Below, piece after piece: positions 23,467 to 37,298 of a stretch of 64,000 bases of DNA (the first letter of the stretch is position 1; the number at the start of each line of letters is the position of its first letter). Both the position numbers and the translations under genes were made by a program. Source of the DNA: Umbelopsis ramanniana AG (taxonomy: Eukaryota; Mucoromycota; Umbelopsidomycetes; Umbelopsidales; Umbelopsidaceae); NCBI RefSeq assembly GCF_025399195.1, contig NW_026252090.1, positions 496,001-560,000 on the forward strand. The letters are read 5' to 3'. Under the pieces are notes generated by a model, which was given only the letters and a program-made list of their open reading frames with translations, did no database searches and was not told the origin of the DNA.

Positions 23467-25364
23467 TCACTGCTGACGCCGCCATTGCTTCCAACTGGCA
23501 TTCATTCGGCCCGCCGAGGTGTTAAAGGCGGTGGCAAACTGGTCCCAGTCTGCAGGCCACTAGGTTGATTGAAGGTGAGGCTAGTTGTTAGGATGTGAAA
23601 AAAAAAACTTGTTTTCTGCAATGCAGTTAGTCATAAAAGAAAGGAACATAACAATTTACCTCGGCTGGTGTTGTTCGTGTACCTGACTATCGTCTGAAAA
23701 CGGATCAAATGGATCACTGTTATTATTGTTGGTAGGAACCTGTTGGGAACTTTTTGAAAAAAATGTATAAGCATGTTTGTACACAAAGATATTGTTTGTT
23801 CATATCCCCTCATCGTTCGTTAACTACCCCTCCCTATTTTATCCTAGAATGGGGCCCTTGTTTACGTTCGCATTTACACTTACGGCGGCGAAGGTGGGTA
23901 CTCCTGAGTCGGAGTTGGGGCACCGAAATCGATCAAAGTTGCACTCTAAAAGAAATACATCGTCAACATATGTGTGGTATTATGGTAAGCTGTGGAAAGG
24001 AATATACGTTTACCGTGGTTCTTTCGTTGAGATAGGGTGCAGCCAAAGCGTCTCCTTCACGGCTAATCGTCGCTGTTTGTTGTTGTTGTATTTGTTGTGA
24101 CTGGCCTTCCTGCACTGGAGGTGCTGGTGCATGAACATCTTCCGTCGAAGCACTAGTGGCTCGTTGCAAGGCACTTCGTTCCAACATATCATCGTATGTC
24201 TTGAATGCGTTGACCAACTCACTGTTGGTGTCCAATAATGAAGCTAATGATTGAATGTTAATAATTGGGCCTTCGTCTTAACTGCATTTCTCAGCTGAAC
24301 AAGCTTACATATCATGTCAGGATCAGACGCTGTCTGTAAATGACGCATAATGGTCGTATGCAGATCCTTGCATTTACCATAGAACTCCTATAAATATGTA
24401 CATAAAAACTGTCAATACAAAAATATCTGTCAGCAACAAGGATGTGACATGATGAAATATCATTTCACCTGAATAAGATCATTCTTGGTGATGTCTTCCG
24501 TGTTAGGGTCGGTGAATGACAAGGTTTGGGACAGAACTTGACAATTGTTTTTAGCCAGTTCAATGTCACCTGGGATGTCTTCCTCGCGTGGCAAAGAAGG
24601 TTCTTGAGGAGCTCTGTGCGTACGAGGTGAACGACCGTGTGTGCCTACAGGATCGGCAGTCAATCGGTCGTGAATACGAAGGAGATCATCCATGCTGGAA
24701 TCTTGTCGATATTGAGATGCCCACGATTGCAATGCATCGATCATGGCTCCATGTACACGAGGGTCAGATGCCTAGAATCCGTTATCGTTTCATTATTCAT
24801 TCTACAATCCATCATGCCCGCTATTGCTAACCTTATTAGAAGCCAATTTGTTCAGATCTTCAATGAAAGACTTTGCAATCAGCTGATCTATATTTTTCAT
24901 AATTGGAGACAAACGTTATTAGAAAATCCCAACATTGAGCGTATATTCTACCCACACGTACCATGGAACTTTTGTGGTGCAGCTTCTGAAAGTGCTTTCA
25001 GGAGCTATGCAAACGAAATGGTTTAGCGGCAGCAGGTTATGCGGTTAATTCTAACTTTGGGGGGGGGAGCTTACTTGAAAGCCCAGAACTTGTGTCTCCA
25101 CATTGTTAGAAGTAATTTTCTTTTGAAGCAGTTTTCGAGCTTCTTTGGCGCCAAGATCAGTCTTGTTAATGGCTTCGCTTATTTGAACCACCAAACCCCA
25201 GTCTAGCTCTTGTTGAGTAGGATTGGTCGCTTGGTCTGTGAAATTGTTGATGGAACTGGTTTAGGTGGCGGACAGAGGCGTAATCACAAGCATGCATAAA
25301 TAAAAATTATACCAATGTCAGCTGTGATGCTGGTAGGGGTGATCTTCTTGGAGAATATAGGCAT
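23467..25364 (-). CDS. VHS-GAT domain endosomal sorting adaptor (TOM1/LSB5-like)
   Basis: Ten exons: 25313-25364, 25075-25235, 24962-25004, 24832-24887, 24469-24771, 24309-24387, 24014-24243, 23884-23945, 23683-23749 and 23467-23559, closing to 381 residues. An N-terminal VHS domain is visible: ELDWGLVVQISEAIN, ARKLLQKKITSNN, LLKALSEAAPQKFH. It is followed by a GAT three-helix bundle ending in SSLLDTNSELVNAFKTYDDM, which binds ubiquitin and Arf/clathrin adaptors in TOM1, GGA and LSB5 proteins. The tail carries a clathrin-box-like ATLIDFG and tandem DPF motifs (SDPFDPFSDD), which in animals bind the AP-2 appendage. No SH3 or ear domain is seen. Role: sorting of ubiquitinated cargo at endosomes or endocytic sites. 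Confidence 0.85.
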
Positions 25365-25520
25365 GTGAGATGAATTGCGGAGGCGAAATACAAGACGAGC
25401 AGGGAACCGCTTGTAGGTTTATGACGCGCTTAACTTCGGTGATTTAAAGTTCTTGCGCTACAGCCGCCTATTTTTTTTTTATTTCAATAAATTCACCAAA
25501 CCGTGATTCACAGCAAACTT

Positions 25521-26780
25521 ATGCAGAACACGACTACTTCACAACCACCAAAGAAAAGAAGAGGCCGGCCTCCGAAACGTCTAATTAGAGAAGATGAAGA
25601 CGGCGACGACTACAGCGTCGCTTCCGAGAACGATGGCGATAATTCCGGTAAGCTGTGGTTCGTGAACGTGACCGTGGAGTCAACCGTGCATTGATGTGTA
25701 GCTTGTCAAATTGTCCAGTACTTATGTCCACCAGTGCAAGTAAAGTATCTAAAAAGAAGAAGTGGATGCCACTAACTGGAGATGCTCGCAAACATATTCA
25801 AATTCTGTTGAATGCTGCTCTGCTGTAAGTATATACTCACGCTATGGCAAGTTAGATAGCTTGGTTGGCACACCATTAACACGCTTCTCAATTCAGAGCT
25901 TCGACTCAAAATGCTCCTAACAAGAAATCAAATCCCCAAGTTCAGCATGTGCTTAACGAGGTTGTCCGGCGGATAGATCGAAAATTGCTTCGAACTCTAG
26001 TGCCTGTTTCGACGAAGGAGAAGACATTTGATCGGGAGCAGCTCTCATCACAAAATGTAAGTTCCAGGAACATATGGCTAGACATTGCTAGTCCAAAAGA
26101 TTTTCTGTACGGATGCTAAATAGACTATCCATTCTTCTTTCTTTCTGTCTTGTACCAGGCTGCACTTCAGGTGGCAGTGATGTCAGAAGTCGAGGAGAAT
26201 ACCATGTTGCAACAACAAATAGAAGACGAATTAAGGTGAGCGAACATGAATAGATCTAACTTGTTGCGTTCAATTCGTTAACGTACTGTCGCGAAAAGGG
26301 AGCTTGAAAAAGAGGAGAATGAGTTACGGTCACTTAGAGAACGAAACAGAACTGCAAGAACTGAGGGCAGTCAACAGCAGGTAAGGAACCATGCATACAA
26401 TAGGATCAGAGCCTAGTCAATTCCAATACTAATTGACATACTCCTTATTACAGTCATCTTCAACATCACAACCAAATCGAATTCATGACTATGCGCAGGC
26501 GCTTATGATGATCAATCAAGTCCCTAAATCAAATATGCATTTGGCTACCGAATCAGAGGAAGAGTATTTTTTAGAAGAGGACGGTCCATTGGAACGCATC
26601 AAGTTGTCCCTTGGTGGTAAATTGCAACAAACTTACGACCGCACAGCCCATTTTGACTTGGCTGCAGCTGACATAATGGAAACGAGCCACAAGATGCAAA
26701 CGTACATGAATTCCCGACGGCAGCATCCCTCAAGGGCGGATGAAGCTAACTCCTTTGAACAAGACGACGATTTTCAATGA
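25521..26780 (+). CDS. AT-hook/coiled-coil protein, possibly CENP-Q (Fta7)-like
   Basis: Exons 25521-25647, 25719-25824, 25897-26056, 26159-26235, 26299-26380 and 26454-26780; all phases close, 292 residues. The N-terminus holds a basic AT-hook-like PKKRRGRPPKRL, so DNA binding and nuclear location are likely. A helical core follows (WMPLTGDARKHIQILLN, VVRRIDRKLLRTLVPVS) and then a continuous coiled coil rich in Glu/Leu (NTMLQQQIEDELRELEKEEN). The order, a short helical motif, then a Val-Pro-containing linker, then a coiled coil, resembles kinetochore CENP-Q/Fta7 proteins, but the match is weak and stays a suggestion. It is divergent from the VHS-GAT gene, with only 156 bases between starts. 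Confidence 0.6.
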
Positions 26781-27306
26781 TTTGTACTTTTATACTGTAA
26801 TTAATATGCTGTCATCAAGCAGGAAACGATCAAATCGCCTTTTGCAAATAAAGTCGTGCGGCTGATTTGAACTCAATACCATTCCTTCGGATGAACTAGA
26901 GTTTTTTTTAAACTGGATATGACCTAGAATATTATGCATGGCGTAGTGTGGCAGTAGCTTGGTGTACCGACCATCCATGTCGCTCTACCGTAATAGGAAA
27001 TCGACATGTGTCAAGTGGAGTGATAAGAAACCCAGCGTGAGTTATCAAGATTCGGTATCGTAACATGAAAGGAGATAAAGACACGGAAGGTGTAACAGTG
27101 TAGATATGCGAATGTACAGGTGGTTTTAACATTGACGCACCTAAAAGCATTTATTATTACTGGAGGAAATGGTTTGATGGGATTGAAATGACACAACAAA
27201 AAAAACATTGTATTATAGTGTATTGTATTGGAATGAAATGGAATGGGGGGATGCTGCGTCAAGCAGTAGGGTTTGAATTTGACGTGATCGACAGACGATT
27301 CACGTT
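26781..27306. other. Convergent intergenic region
   Basis: 3' sides of the AT-hook gene and the PH-domain gene. Contains a run of ATTGTATTATAGTGTATTGT-like AT-rich sequence near 27207; no gene seen. Confidence 0.5.
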
Positions 27307-28455
27307 TTATGGTATAGATTCGATGGGAGGGCAGCTTGCACGTTTTTGACTTGAGCCAAGTGCGCCATCATCTTGAAGAACCCAAGAGATATCCTTGCCA
27401 GAGCCGGCTGGAAGAATTTGATCTGGGCGCATTATAAAACTGCGTGGACTTGAAGGTGGTGAGCGGTGATCACTGGTCGTAGGTCTGTTCCTATTTCTCG
27501 GTGGCACGCGTGGGTTGAAAAAAGGATTTTGTTCAATGTTGGTCGCTGAGCTCATATGAGATGACACCGTAGGTTGCTGAGTCAGGAACGAACTCATGGC
27601 TACGGGATGGGATACACTTGAAGTGTGTAACGCTTTCACGCCATATCGATTGGTGCGTACCCTATTTCGAGACATGTCCTGTTGATTTGCTTGTAACTGA
27701 GGCTGTTGGTTGGGCTGCTTCATCACCGAGTTTCGGCTACTAGGGGAAGTAGGAGTGGTTACATCGGTGGTACCGGAGCTTGAAGTGGATAAGATGGAAG
27801 ATGCAGAGTCCGACTGCACACTGCTAGCAAGTGATTCTGTGGACCGTCGACTATCGTGGGATCCATGGAGGAGTGAATTTTCTATCTGGGACGAAGATGA
27901 GACCGATACTTGATCACCGATTTCAAATTCCCTACTCCCAGATTGGTGCTTGGGCTCGTCAAGGTCCAGCCTATGAAGCCATTTATCTAATACGCTATCG
28001 TTATATTCTTGTTCGTCTGTACCCGTGCTTGTACTGGATGCGTTCTTGCGAATGGCTAGATCTCTATTTTTGAAAACAGTTCTCAACGATTCTATCCATA
28101 TCATCATATCTTGAGAGTTCTCAGCATAGAGTACATAAGGTCGTTTCGAACGGTCCTTTGATAATATTGAAAAGGTGAAGGGCATCTTTTTCACCGATTC
28201 TGGATGGGCATAATGGTATTCTTGAAGGTTGATATATCCTGCTGGGTATACATCATTCTATACATGAAAGAGAAGTTAGCACGTCATGTTGCAATGGGAG
28301 GCATGTGTCAGATGCCAAAATGGTTCAGGTACCTCTTGTCTGTAATAGCGTATCTCGTGGCCAGAAAGAACAAAATAACGCCTGTGCCACTGTTTCCTCA
28401 AAGTCCCAGTACTGAGCTTGACCAGCCAACCTCTTGGTTCATACTGGCGCGCCAT
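27307..28455 (-). CDS. PH-domain protein with serine-rich tail
   Basis: Two exons, 28333-28455 and 27307-28257, 357 residues. The first ~108 residues are a pleckstrin homology domain: GWLVKLSTG, a basic KQWHRRYFVLSG strand pair, PFTFSILSKD, and the closing helix with the invariant tryptophan (DMMIWIESLRTVF). Basic residues in the first loop are consistent with phosphoinositide binding. The remainder is low-complexity and rich in Ser, Thr, Pro and Gln (SSSGTTDVTTPTSPSSRNS, QQPQLQANQQ), with no second domain seen. It is probably a membrane-recruited signalling or trafficking scaffold. Confidence 0.85.
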
Positions 28456-29715
28456 GTTATAAGAGCAATGAGAAAACACACAAAGGGCAAAAAGGTGAAG
28501 AAGGAAAGAGAAGTTGACAATAAAGGTGGAAAAATTTGTTACTGACATAACAGAAATCCCAATCCAGCCACGTGAACTGGAGCGCCGACACGAAATGGGC
28601 TTGCTTGGCTCAATCCCTCAAATTGTGCTTGTACAACCGCCCATTCCAAAGCCGGAGATGCAATAATCGCCTTCTATGAACACTTCTCCGTAAGAAAAGA
28701 ATGACAACCACACGTGCTGGCGCTCCATTGCCGTTTACTAGGCCTAAAGGCTCGACGGTGAAGAAATAGTTAATTACCAATAAACCGAACCAATCGGATT
28801 GCAGAGGTTACTCAGTTCCCCCAAATAATTTCATTGTATTCCGCATAATCGGAGAAGATGAACGTCGTACGTTTCATTCATAGAAAAGCTGGTTCATCTC
28901 AACCCCCCACCTGCATCACTTTTTTCTGTTGCTTTGAATGACCGCTGCTAAAGACACTGATGACAGCCCCGCTCGTTCTTGTACTACTTTTCGCCAAACG
29001 TTACTAATGCCACGAGCTCCACCCCTCCTCTCCTATACCGTGCGTCGCCCAGTAGACGGATGCATCGTACTACCCACCCTGAGGTGAAATGTGCAACCCT
29101 TGTTTATCTTTTTTTAGATTGATCACAACCATGGCCTTCTATTAATCCGTGGTTTGCAAGTGCGATTATTGTGGAACACCACCTTTTCAAACGGTATTAG
29201 CAAAAATGAATAGCCGCTGCACCTTTGCGAACCCAGCTAACCCTACTTGGCTATGCCATCGAATTTACCGATCGATCGGGTGTATGTTTATACCGTCCTG
29301 CTCTTTAGCGCAAAGAAGTTGACAGTATCGGCGCTGGGGATTAATAGGATGCATATTTTTGTTGTTGGCTGATGCTAACAGGTCCATTGGCCATGCAATT
29401 TTTCTGTCAATCCCCGCAAAAAAAATAATTTATTTTAGGCACGCGCAGTGCAATTAATTACAGGTACTGGGGGCGAATATCAAAGTACTTAGAAGCCACG
29501 TTGGAAACTGCGATATTACACCACTTTGACGTTATAGTAGTAGCCCCGCTACTGGAGATGCTCACTGATTACTTGTACCGTTTGTAAGCAAAATGCACTT
29601 GGCTTAATTACTCGCATGTATCTATCTGCCATCGCGCATAAGTTGACACTAGCTGACATGCAAACCAATCGTACCAAGGTACCCACTTCAACGAGCTCGA
29701 TTGTGGTGGTCAGTA
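28456..29715. other. Divergent intergenic region
   Basis: Between the PH gene start (minus) and the SETD9-like gene start (plus). A 49-codon frame at 28938-29087 (starting MTAAKDTDDSPARS) is the only stretch with coding-like composition; without introns or homology I leave it uncalled. Confidence 0.4.
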
Positions 29716-30688
29716 ATGCGACCTATGCCTAAAAGCGTTTTCGATCGCCAACCATTCGACAATGCTAGTGGCGTCCAGGAAGTAACCGATCTTTTTCGAG
29801 CGGTTGACAAGCCAAGTTTAAGCAAGTGGCCGGAAACTGATCATAAGAACCGTTCAGAGGCATTGTTTGAAAAGTTCGGATTTCGGCTGAGTGTCAAACC
29901 ATCCACACTGTCTGGCGCAGGGAATGGCGTGTACCTAAATGGTACGAGAGACAAAGACCAAATTGTCAGCGTCTATCCTGGTAAAATTGATTAGTCTCAT
30001 GTCGGCCATTTTATCCTGATAGAATCATAATCAAAACCTTTGTCTCTTCCACGGTTAGGCACAATGTATCTGCCATCTGAGCCTCTTCTATTTGCGAGTT
30101 TGCGCAATCGCTATATTTTAAAATGCGTGGATGGCGTTTATGTGGATGGCAAAAATACTGGCAAGTCTTCCAAGCCAGTATCCTGCATGCCAGCCCAAGT
30201 CATCTAATCCCCTCTTTCATCAGGCTTGTCCGCTCGAATACATAGATCGTTGCACAAAAGAGACAATTGGCCCGGCGCCATTGTTACCAGCGATGATACG
30301 TGGTTGACAGTGTACCCAAGGTAAAGTCAACACAATGCAAGATGACGCTGAAACATTCAGGCTGACTGTCCGTAAACATATTCCGCCACATGCAGAAATC
30401 CTCTGGCTGTGGGACAAATTGTGAACAACAATCGATTCGCTAATGGTAAATTGAAGTCACACCACCCCCAAAAGATAAGCTATCAAGATACTCATACGAT
30501 TCTTAACAGTAAGATACCAAGAAATAGATATTCCCGGCGACTTTCCATTAGAGTTGCGAAAGTATATCCCAAATCTTTACCTCTCTGATCAAAGTATCGA
30601 GTCAAATTGGAGGCTAGTTGCCCTCATCGCCACACGAAGAATAGAAAATGAAGAGCTGTTCTCTACTTATTTTGAATGTGTATATTGA
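29716..30688 (+). CDS. SETD9: SETD9-like SET-domain protein
   Basis: Exons 29716-29980, 30059-30160, 30224-30320, 30396-30445 and 30510-30688 give 230 residues. The start is the first ATG of the open frame; the ATG at 29725 is an alternative. The order of motifs matches vertebrate SETD9: SGAGNGVYLNG, VSVYPGTMYLPSEPLLF, YILKCVDGVYVDG, TSDDTWLT, NPLAVGQIVNN (the pseudoknot-like segment), DIPGDFPLELRKYIPN and ENEELFSTYFE in place of the classical EEL..DY. SET proteins transfer methyl groups from S-adenosylmethionine to lysines; the target of SETD9 is not established. The intron at 30161 uses a GC donor. The protein is shorter at the N-terminus than the animal version. Confidence 0.85.
30161..30223 (+). 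other. GC-AG intron in the SETD9-like gene
   Basis: Donor CTG|GCAAGT, acceptor ATCAG. Only this splice joins DGKNTG to LSARIHRS in frame; the nearby GT (GTCTTC) leads to a stop. Confidence 0.75.
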
Positions 30689-30860
30689 ACAAAAAAATAT
30701 AAAAAGATCCAAATTGCAGACATATGTACATATCAGCGATTGATTGTAAAACGTCAGCGGCGATTCACTGCAAAACTACCCCATAGTATTTGCATGGTAT
30801 TTGTGTTTACACCGCTCGGTCGCTAAACACCATCCTTTCGACTCGGTGATGTGGATTCCA

Positions 30861-31184
30861 TCAGCAGTTACATGACATAGCACAGTCACAGCCTACGCCA
30901 GAACCACGACCTAAGCACTAGTGTCAAACAAGTATTTCCCTTCACTTTCGTTCAATAGAAAAAAAGAACTTACAGCTGCAGGTGTTATGATGAGTGAAGA
31001 ACACTCGGTTGGAGTTCTTGTAGTCTGGAGATTTGCCCAGCTGTTCGTGAGACGAGGCGAGATCGTATTCGCCAGAGGCATGGCGGGCACGTCTATGATC
31101 ATAGTCTGGAGACACGCCAGTGTCGATGGTAATAGCACGTATTTGGTCTTGCTGTGCTCGTTGCTTTTCTTGTGGACTATTCAT
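30861..31184 (-). CDS. Small conserved-looking protein with cysteine-rich C-terminus
   Basis: Two exons, 30974-31184 and 30861-30910, joined by a GTAAGT...TTAG intron in correct phase to 86 residues. I do not recognise the family. The body is hydrophilic (MNSPQEKQRAQQDQIRAI, PDYDHRRARHASGEYDLAS, PDYKNSNRVFF). After splicing the tail reads TCSCRGSGVGCDCAMSCNC, with three C-x-C pairs, which suggests metal binding or multiple palmitoylation. RVFF resembles a PP1-docking RVxF motif, but that is weak evidence. An acceptor-like CCCCAG just upstream of the ATG suggests a spliced 5' leader. The next gene downstream on this strand's upstream side is G-beta. Confidence 0.5.
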
Positions 31185-31602
31185 TTGAAACCTGGGGAAA
31201 AAGACAGAGAATGAAACAAATAGAGGAAAGAGGAAAAATTCGAAATGGGAAAAATCTCGAGGGCAAAAAGAGCTTCCTTTTCATGCAAAAAAATCAAAAC
31301 CTGTCGAACCACAATTCATCATATGATGTGAGCCAAAAAAAACCCTCCCCCCATCCCGTTTTAAAACAATGGTTTGAAAAATTGTAACATGATATTTTAT
31401 TTCAATCATTCGTAAACCACTACAAGCGGTGAGAGTGAGTCATTCAGTGTACACAAAATAAAGAAGGGAATAGGGTTGAGAAGAGCGGTTTAAGAAGTAA
31501 TGCAAAGTTACAAAAGACGTTGTAAGTTGTGGAGAGTTTTGGGAATATGAGAAAGTAAAAAATTTTGGAGGGTGTTCGTGGAAATCAAAAAGTCGGTTTG
31601 CT
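31185..31602. other. Intergenic region between the Cys-rich gene and G-beta
   Basis: Holds the 3' region of G-beta and the probable 5' leader of the small Cys-rich gene (pyrimidine-rich on the minus strand). No further coding signal. Confidence 0.5.
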
Positions 31603-32863
31603 CTAAGCCCAAATCTGTAAAAGTGGATCGACAAGGCTTAGCATTATGTATACTATAACGGTGACATAGCTCAGCAAACTTACCTTAAGATAGGTGTCCC
31701 AACTTCCAGTACATAATGCCATACCATCACTAGAAACACCCAAGCAAGAGACACGGTTATCGTGACCACTCAGCACACCGACACGCTCGCCTTTCAGGGT
31801 ATCCCAAACGTTGCAAGTGAAGTCGTCGTAACCAGCGAAGAGTAGACGGCCAGAGACAGAGAATGCAACAGAAGTGATACCACAGATGATGCTGTCGTTT
31901 GTGTATTGATTGAGTTCTCGATCAGCACGAAGGTCAAATAGTCGGCAGCTGGCGTCGTCTGATCCAGTTCCAAAGGCGTTTCCATCTGGGAAGAATTGTA
32001 CCGAGTTGATATCGGATTCATGGCCAGTAAAAGTCTGTACGCAACGTTTTGAGCGAATATCCCACACCTTTGCTGTAGCATCGCATGCACCTGAGACAAA
32101 TACGTTTGGATTTGGTCCAAGGGAAAGACTGCGTGTAAATCAATAGGTTAGGTGTGTGTGCGGGCGGGGCGGAGTAGAGATCTTTCGGTTTGACGTACCT
32201 CATTACATCGCCGGTATGATCATTAAATTCTTCTATTTTGATGCCTGCATCAATGTCCCACAGCATACAGCTCATATCGCCTGAAGTTGTAAGAATTTGT
32301 CGGTCATTGATGAATCGACAGCAGCTCAAATAACCAGTATGAGCCGAGAGTTCGCGCGCTGGGCGAACAGGGCCTTCTCTTGATCTCAAATTATAAATGG
32401 AACAAACGTTGTCGAGACCACCGCACGCTACAAAGTTGCCGGATGGAGCATAGGCGCATGTCATGACCCACGATGAACGTAATGGAATAGCCTGGACCTT
32501 GTTAGTAGTATAAGCGTCCCAAACAATAAGTTTGCCATCTTGAGATGCCGACACTAAATGTCGCTTATCTGCTGACCAATGCATGGAGTATATTTTGGCG
32601 AGATGACCCTTCAAAACACGGCGAACTTTCATAACTACTCGAGGAAGCGGCTCAACATCTTTGGCCATTTGACGCACTAATGTGAAAATTGAGAAGGTAA
32701 GTTGAATGCAGGATGAGAGGATGGCCATGGTCTACAATCAGATGAACCACTCACAAGTAGTGTCTGCAAGAGCATCCTTCTTTTGTTTGATTTTTTCTTT
32801 CAATGACTCGGCTTCCCTTCGAGCTGCAGCAATTCTCTCTGCAATGTCTGAGTTGTTGTCCAT
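31603..32863 (-). CDS. Heterotrimeric G-protein beta subunit
   Basis: Exons 32755-32863, 32199-32676, 31684-32128 and 31603-31614 (last exon codes Ile-Trp-Ala), 347 residues, the usual G-beta size. An N-terminal helix ([20 protein letters not shown]) would form the coiled coil with G-gamma. Seven WD repeats follow, for example [63 protein letters not shown] and [13 protein letters not shown], ending [13 protein letters not shown] as in G-betas generally. It acts at the plasma membrane in receptor signalling (pheromone, nutrient or development). Many fungi of this group have several G-beta genes; which paralogue this is cannot be said. Confidence 0.95.
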
Positions 32864-34585
32864 GGGGAGAATTCAAGCCGAAATGAGAGGAACGGGTAGG
32901 GTGGAGAGGAAGGGGCGAGGATAAAGGGAATCAAGTTTCATAGTGGGCTTTGTGCCACCTGAGCACAAAAATTTCTCAACCTACAAACGAGATATTTCTG
33001 CCTTGACCCACCCCCCTCTGCTCACGCTTTCCACCACCTCGGCCTTGGCTTTTCTATTTGACTAAGCGGCTTCATGTTGATTAACAATGAGAATAAAAAC
33101 AGGTTCTCTATGGAAACAGGCTGTCTTAACGTTTTGTAGGTTTATCGGAGTCAACCGATGAGCTAGCGCCATATTGATCCTCCGGCCATCGATGTCGCTG
33201 GATCATTACCCTAGCGGATACAGATCGAGTGACCTAGTTATCAATAGCTTAACCCATGTAACATTGCCATGATGTGGATCATACCTGGCACTTTAGAAAA
33301 AATGTCATTTTGACCCCCTCGCGCTATTACACGTTGACCGCAACGTTGCACATGCACAACCAGAAAATTTTCCAAGTTCTACACCAACCCACGCTGCCAA
33401 TTGCCATTGCAAAAATTCCATCTCGTGCTTTTGAGCAAACACATCAAATAGTAAAAATGGCTCTGCCCAACAGGAAAACAGACATTGTATTCCATATAGG
33501 CCATGGCCAGGAAGAAAGTCACTATTGATAAGGATCCACGCGATGGGCAACATGCCCCGTTGTGCGCGGGCACCTGCTCCTTGGTCTGGCCAGCCCCTGT
33601 CTATCAGAGTGGCTTTCGTTTCTTATTGTTTGGAAACCCCTATCACTCAATGGCTGTCAGTTCATTGAGTAGTGGTCATTTCACAAACTGCGAACACCAA
33701 CTCTACCCCTGGTCATTGCAACTGTGTGATAGTTTCGGTTTTGGTATTGTGGTGGCGTTGAAATGCTGAAAGAAATATTTATGCAAGTGAGAATAATAGG
33801 GCAATGTGAAATGGCGGTACATCGGAACTTCCAACGTCTACTTGAAAAAATTAAAAGAATAAAGCATTCATCATATTGTGGACCAACTCTATCGATAGTG
33901 CTGAGAGAGTAAATCTGTCTCGTTCATGAAAACACTGGCATATCACCTTAGCCTTTCTTTTAACTAATGACGAATGAATTCGACTTCGACACGCTGGACT
34001 ATGCCCAACTACGAACATATTGCCTTGTTCTCCGCTGCCTTAACAAAATTACTTGGTACGACGTGGCATAATAATGCCATGTGGTACATAGTCTTCAACC
34101 GGAGTGATGGTTTAGTTTAGAAGTCTAGCGAAGGACTCTAAACATTTTGGGGTGATCTTTCCACTGACGTTATCCGTCGTGCCATGGTTTCTCGAACTGC
34201 ATCAAGTCTGTATTACGTACAAAGTGGTAAAAACCCAGTGAGCAAGTGAAAACGATATTTTGAAATTCTGATTTTTCTAAAAAATGGAAGCTGCACTGCA
34301 CTGCCTCTGTATAACACGTAATTTGCCGCCTTTGCGTTACAAATATTATATTTTGCATTCTCAGGTCAATCGCTCATTTGCCACGGTGCAGTGACTCTCA
34401 ATTCAAGCGCAGATTTTATTATCGAAATTGAACAACCGGTATCAGGGCAATGAAACCAGATTCGCGATTCTTGACCGTCACGTATCGAAATTGTCGTGTC
34501 ATTGGCGGAAATGGATCCTTCTTTTCTTTTCCACTCACGTATCTGCCCTTCTTTTTTTTTTTTCCGCCAACTCCCCCTTTGCTAC
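32864..34585. other. Divergent intergenic region, 1.7 kb
   Basis: Contains the promoters of G-beta (minus) and the MYST acetyltransferase (plus). A GC-richer patch around 33500-33760 is open on both strands (88 codons from ATG 33503 on plus) but neither reading shows a domain. A 14-base T run at 34551-34564 precedes the acetyltransferase start. Confidence 0.45.
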
Positions 34586-37058
<2,473 letters not shown>

Positions 37059-37298
37059 TTGTAATTAGTTTATAGAAATTTGGTCAGAAAAGTATGAAAC
37101 TTATTATCAGACCAACGAGATGGCATTCCATTCCAAAAAAAAGCAGTAATAATAATAATGTAGATAGTTGATTGTCCTTCCATATTCGCTAATGTTAGGG
37201 TCATTTTCTTACCGTTGCGAATTTTTATTCGCAGCTACCGGTGCCTCTTATCTGAGAGAACGAATCTGGCTTAACGAATCACAACTGCCATTCGGTCT

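Noticed and set aside
28938-29087. 49-codon frame starting MTAAKDTDD
   Set aside because: Too short and unsupported; proline/arginine content alone is not evidence.
33503-33769. 88-codon open frame in the G-beta/acetyltransferase spacer
   Set aside because: No domain, open on both strands, and no splice or promoter context.
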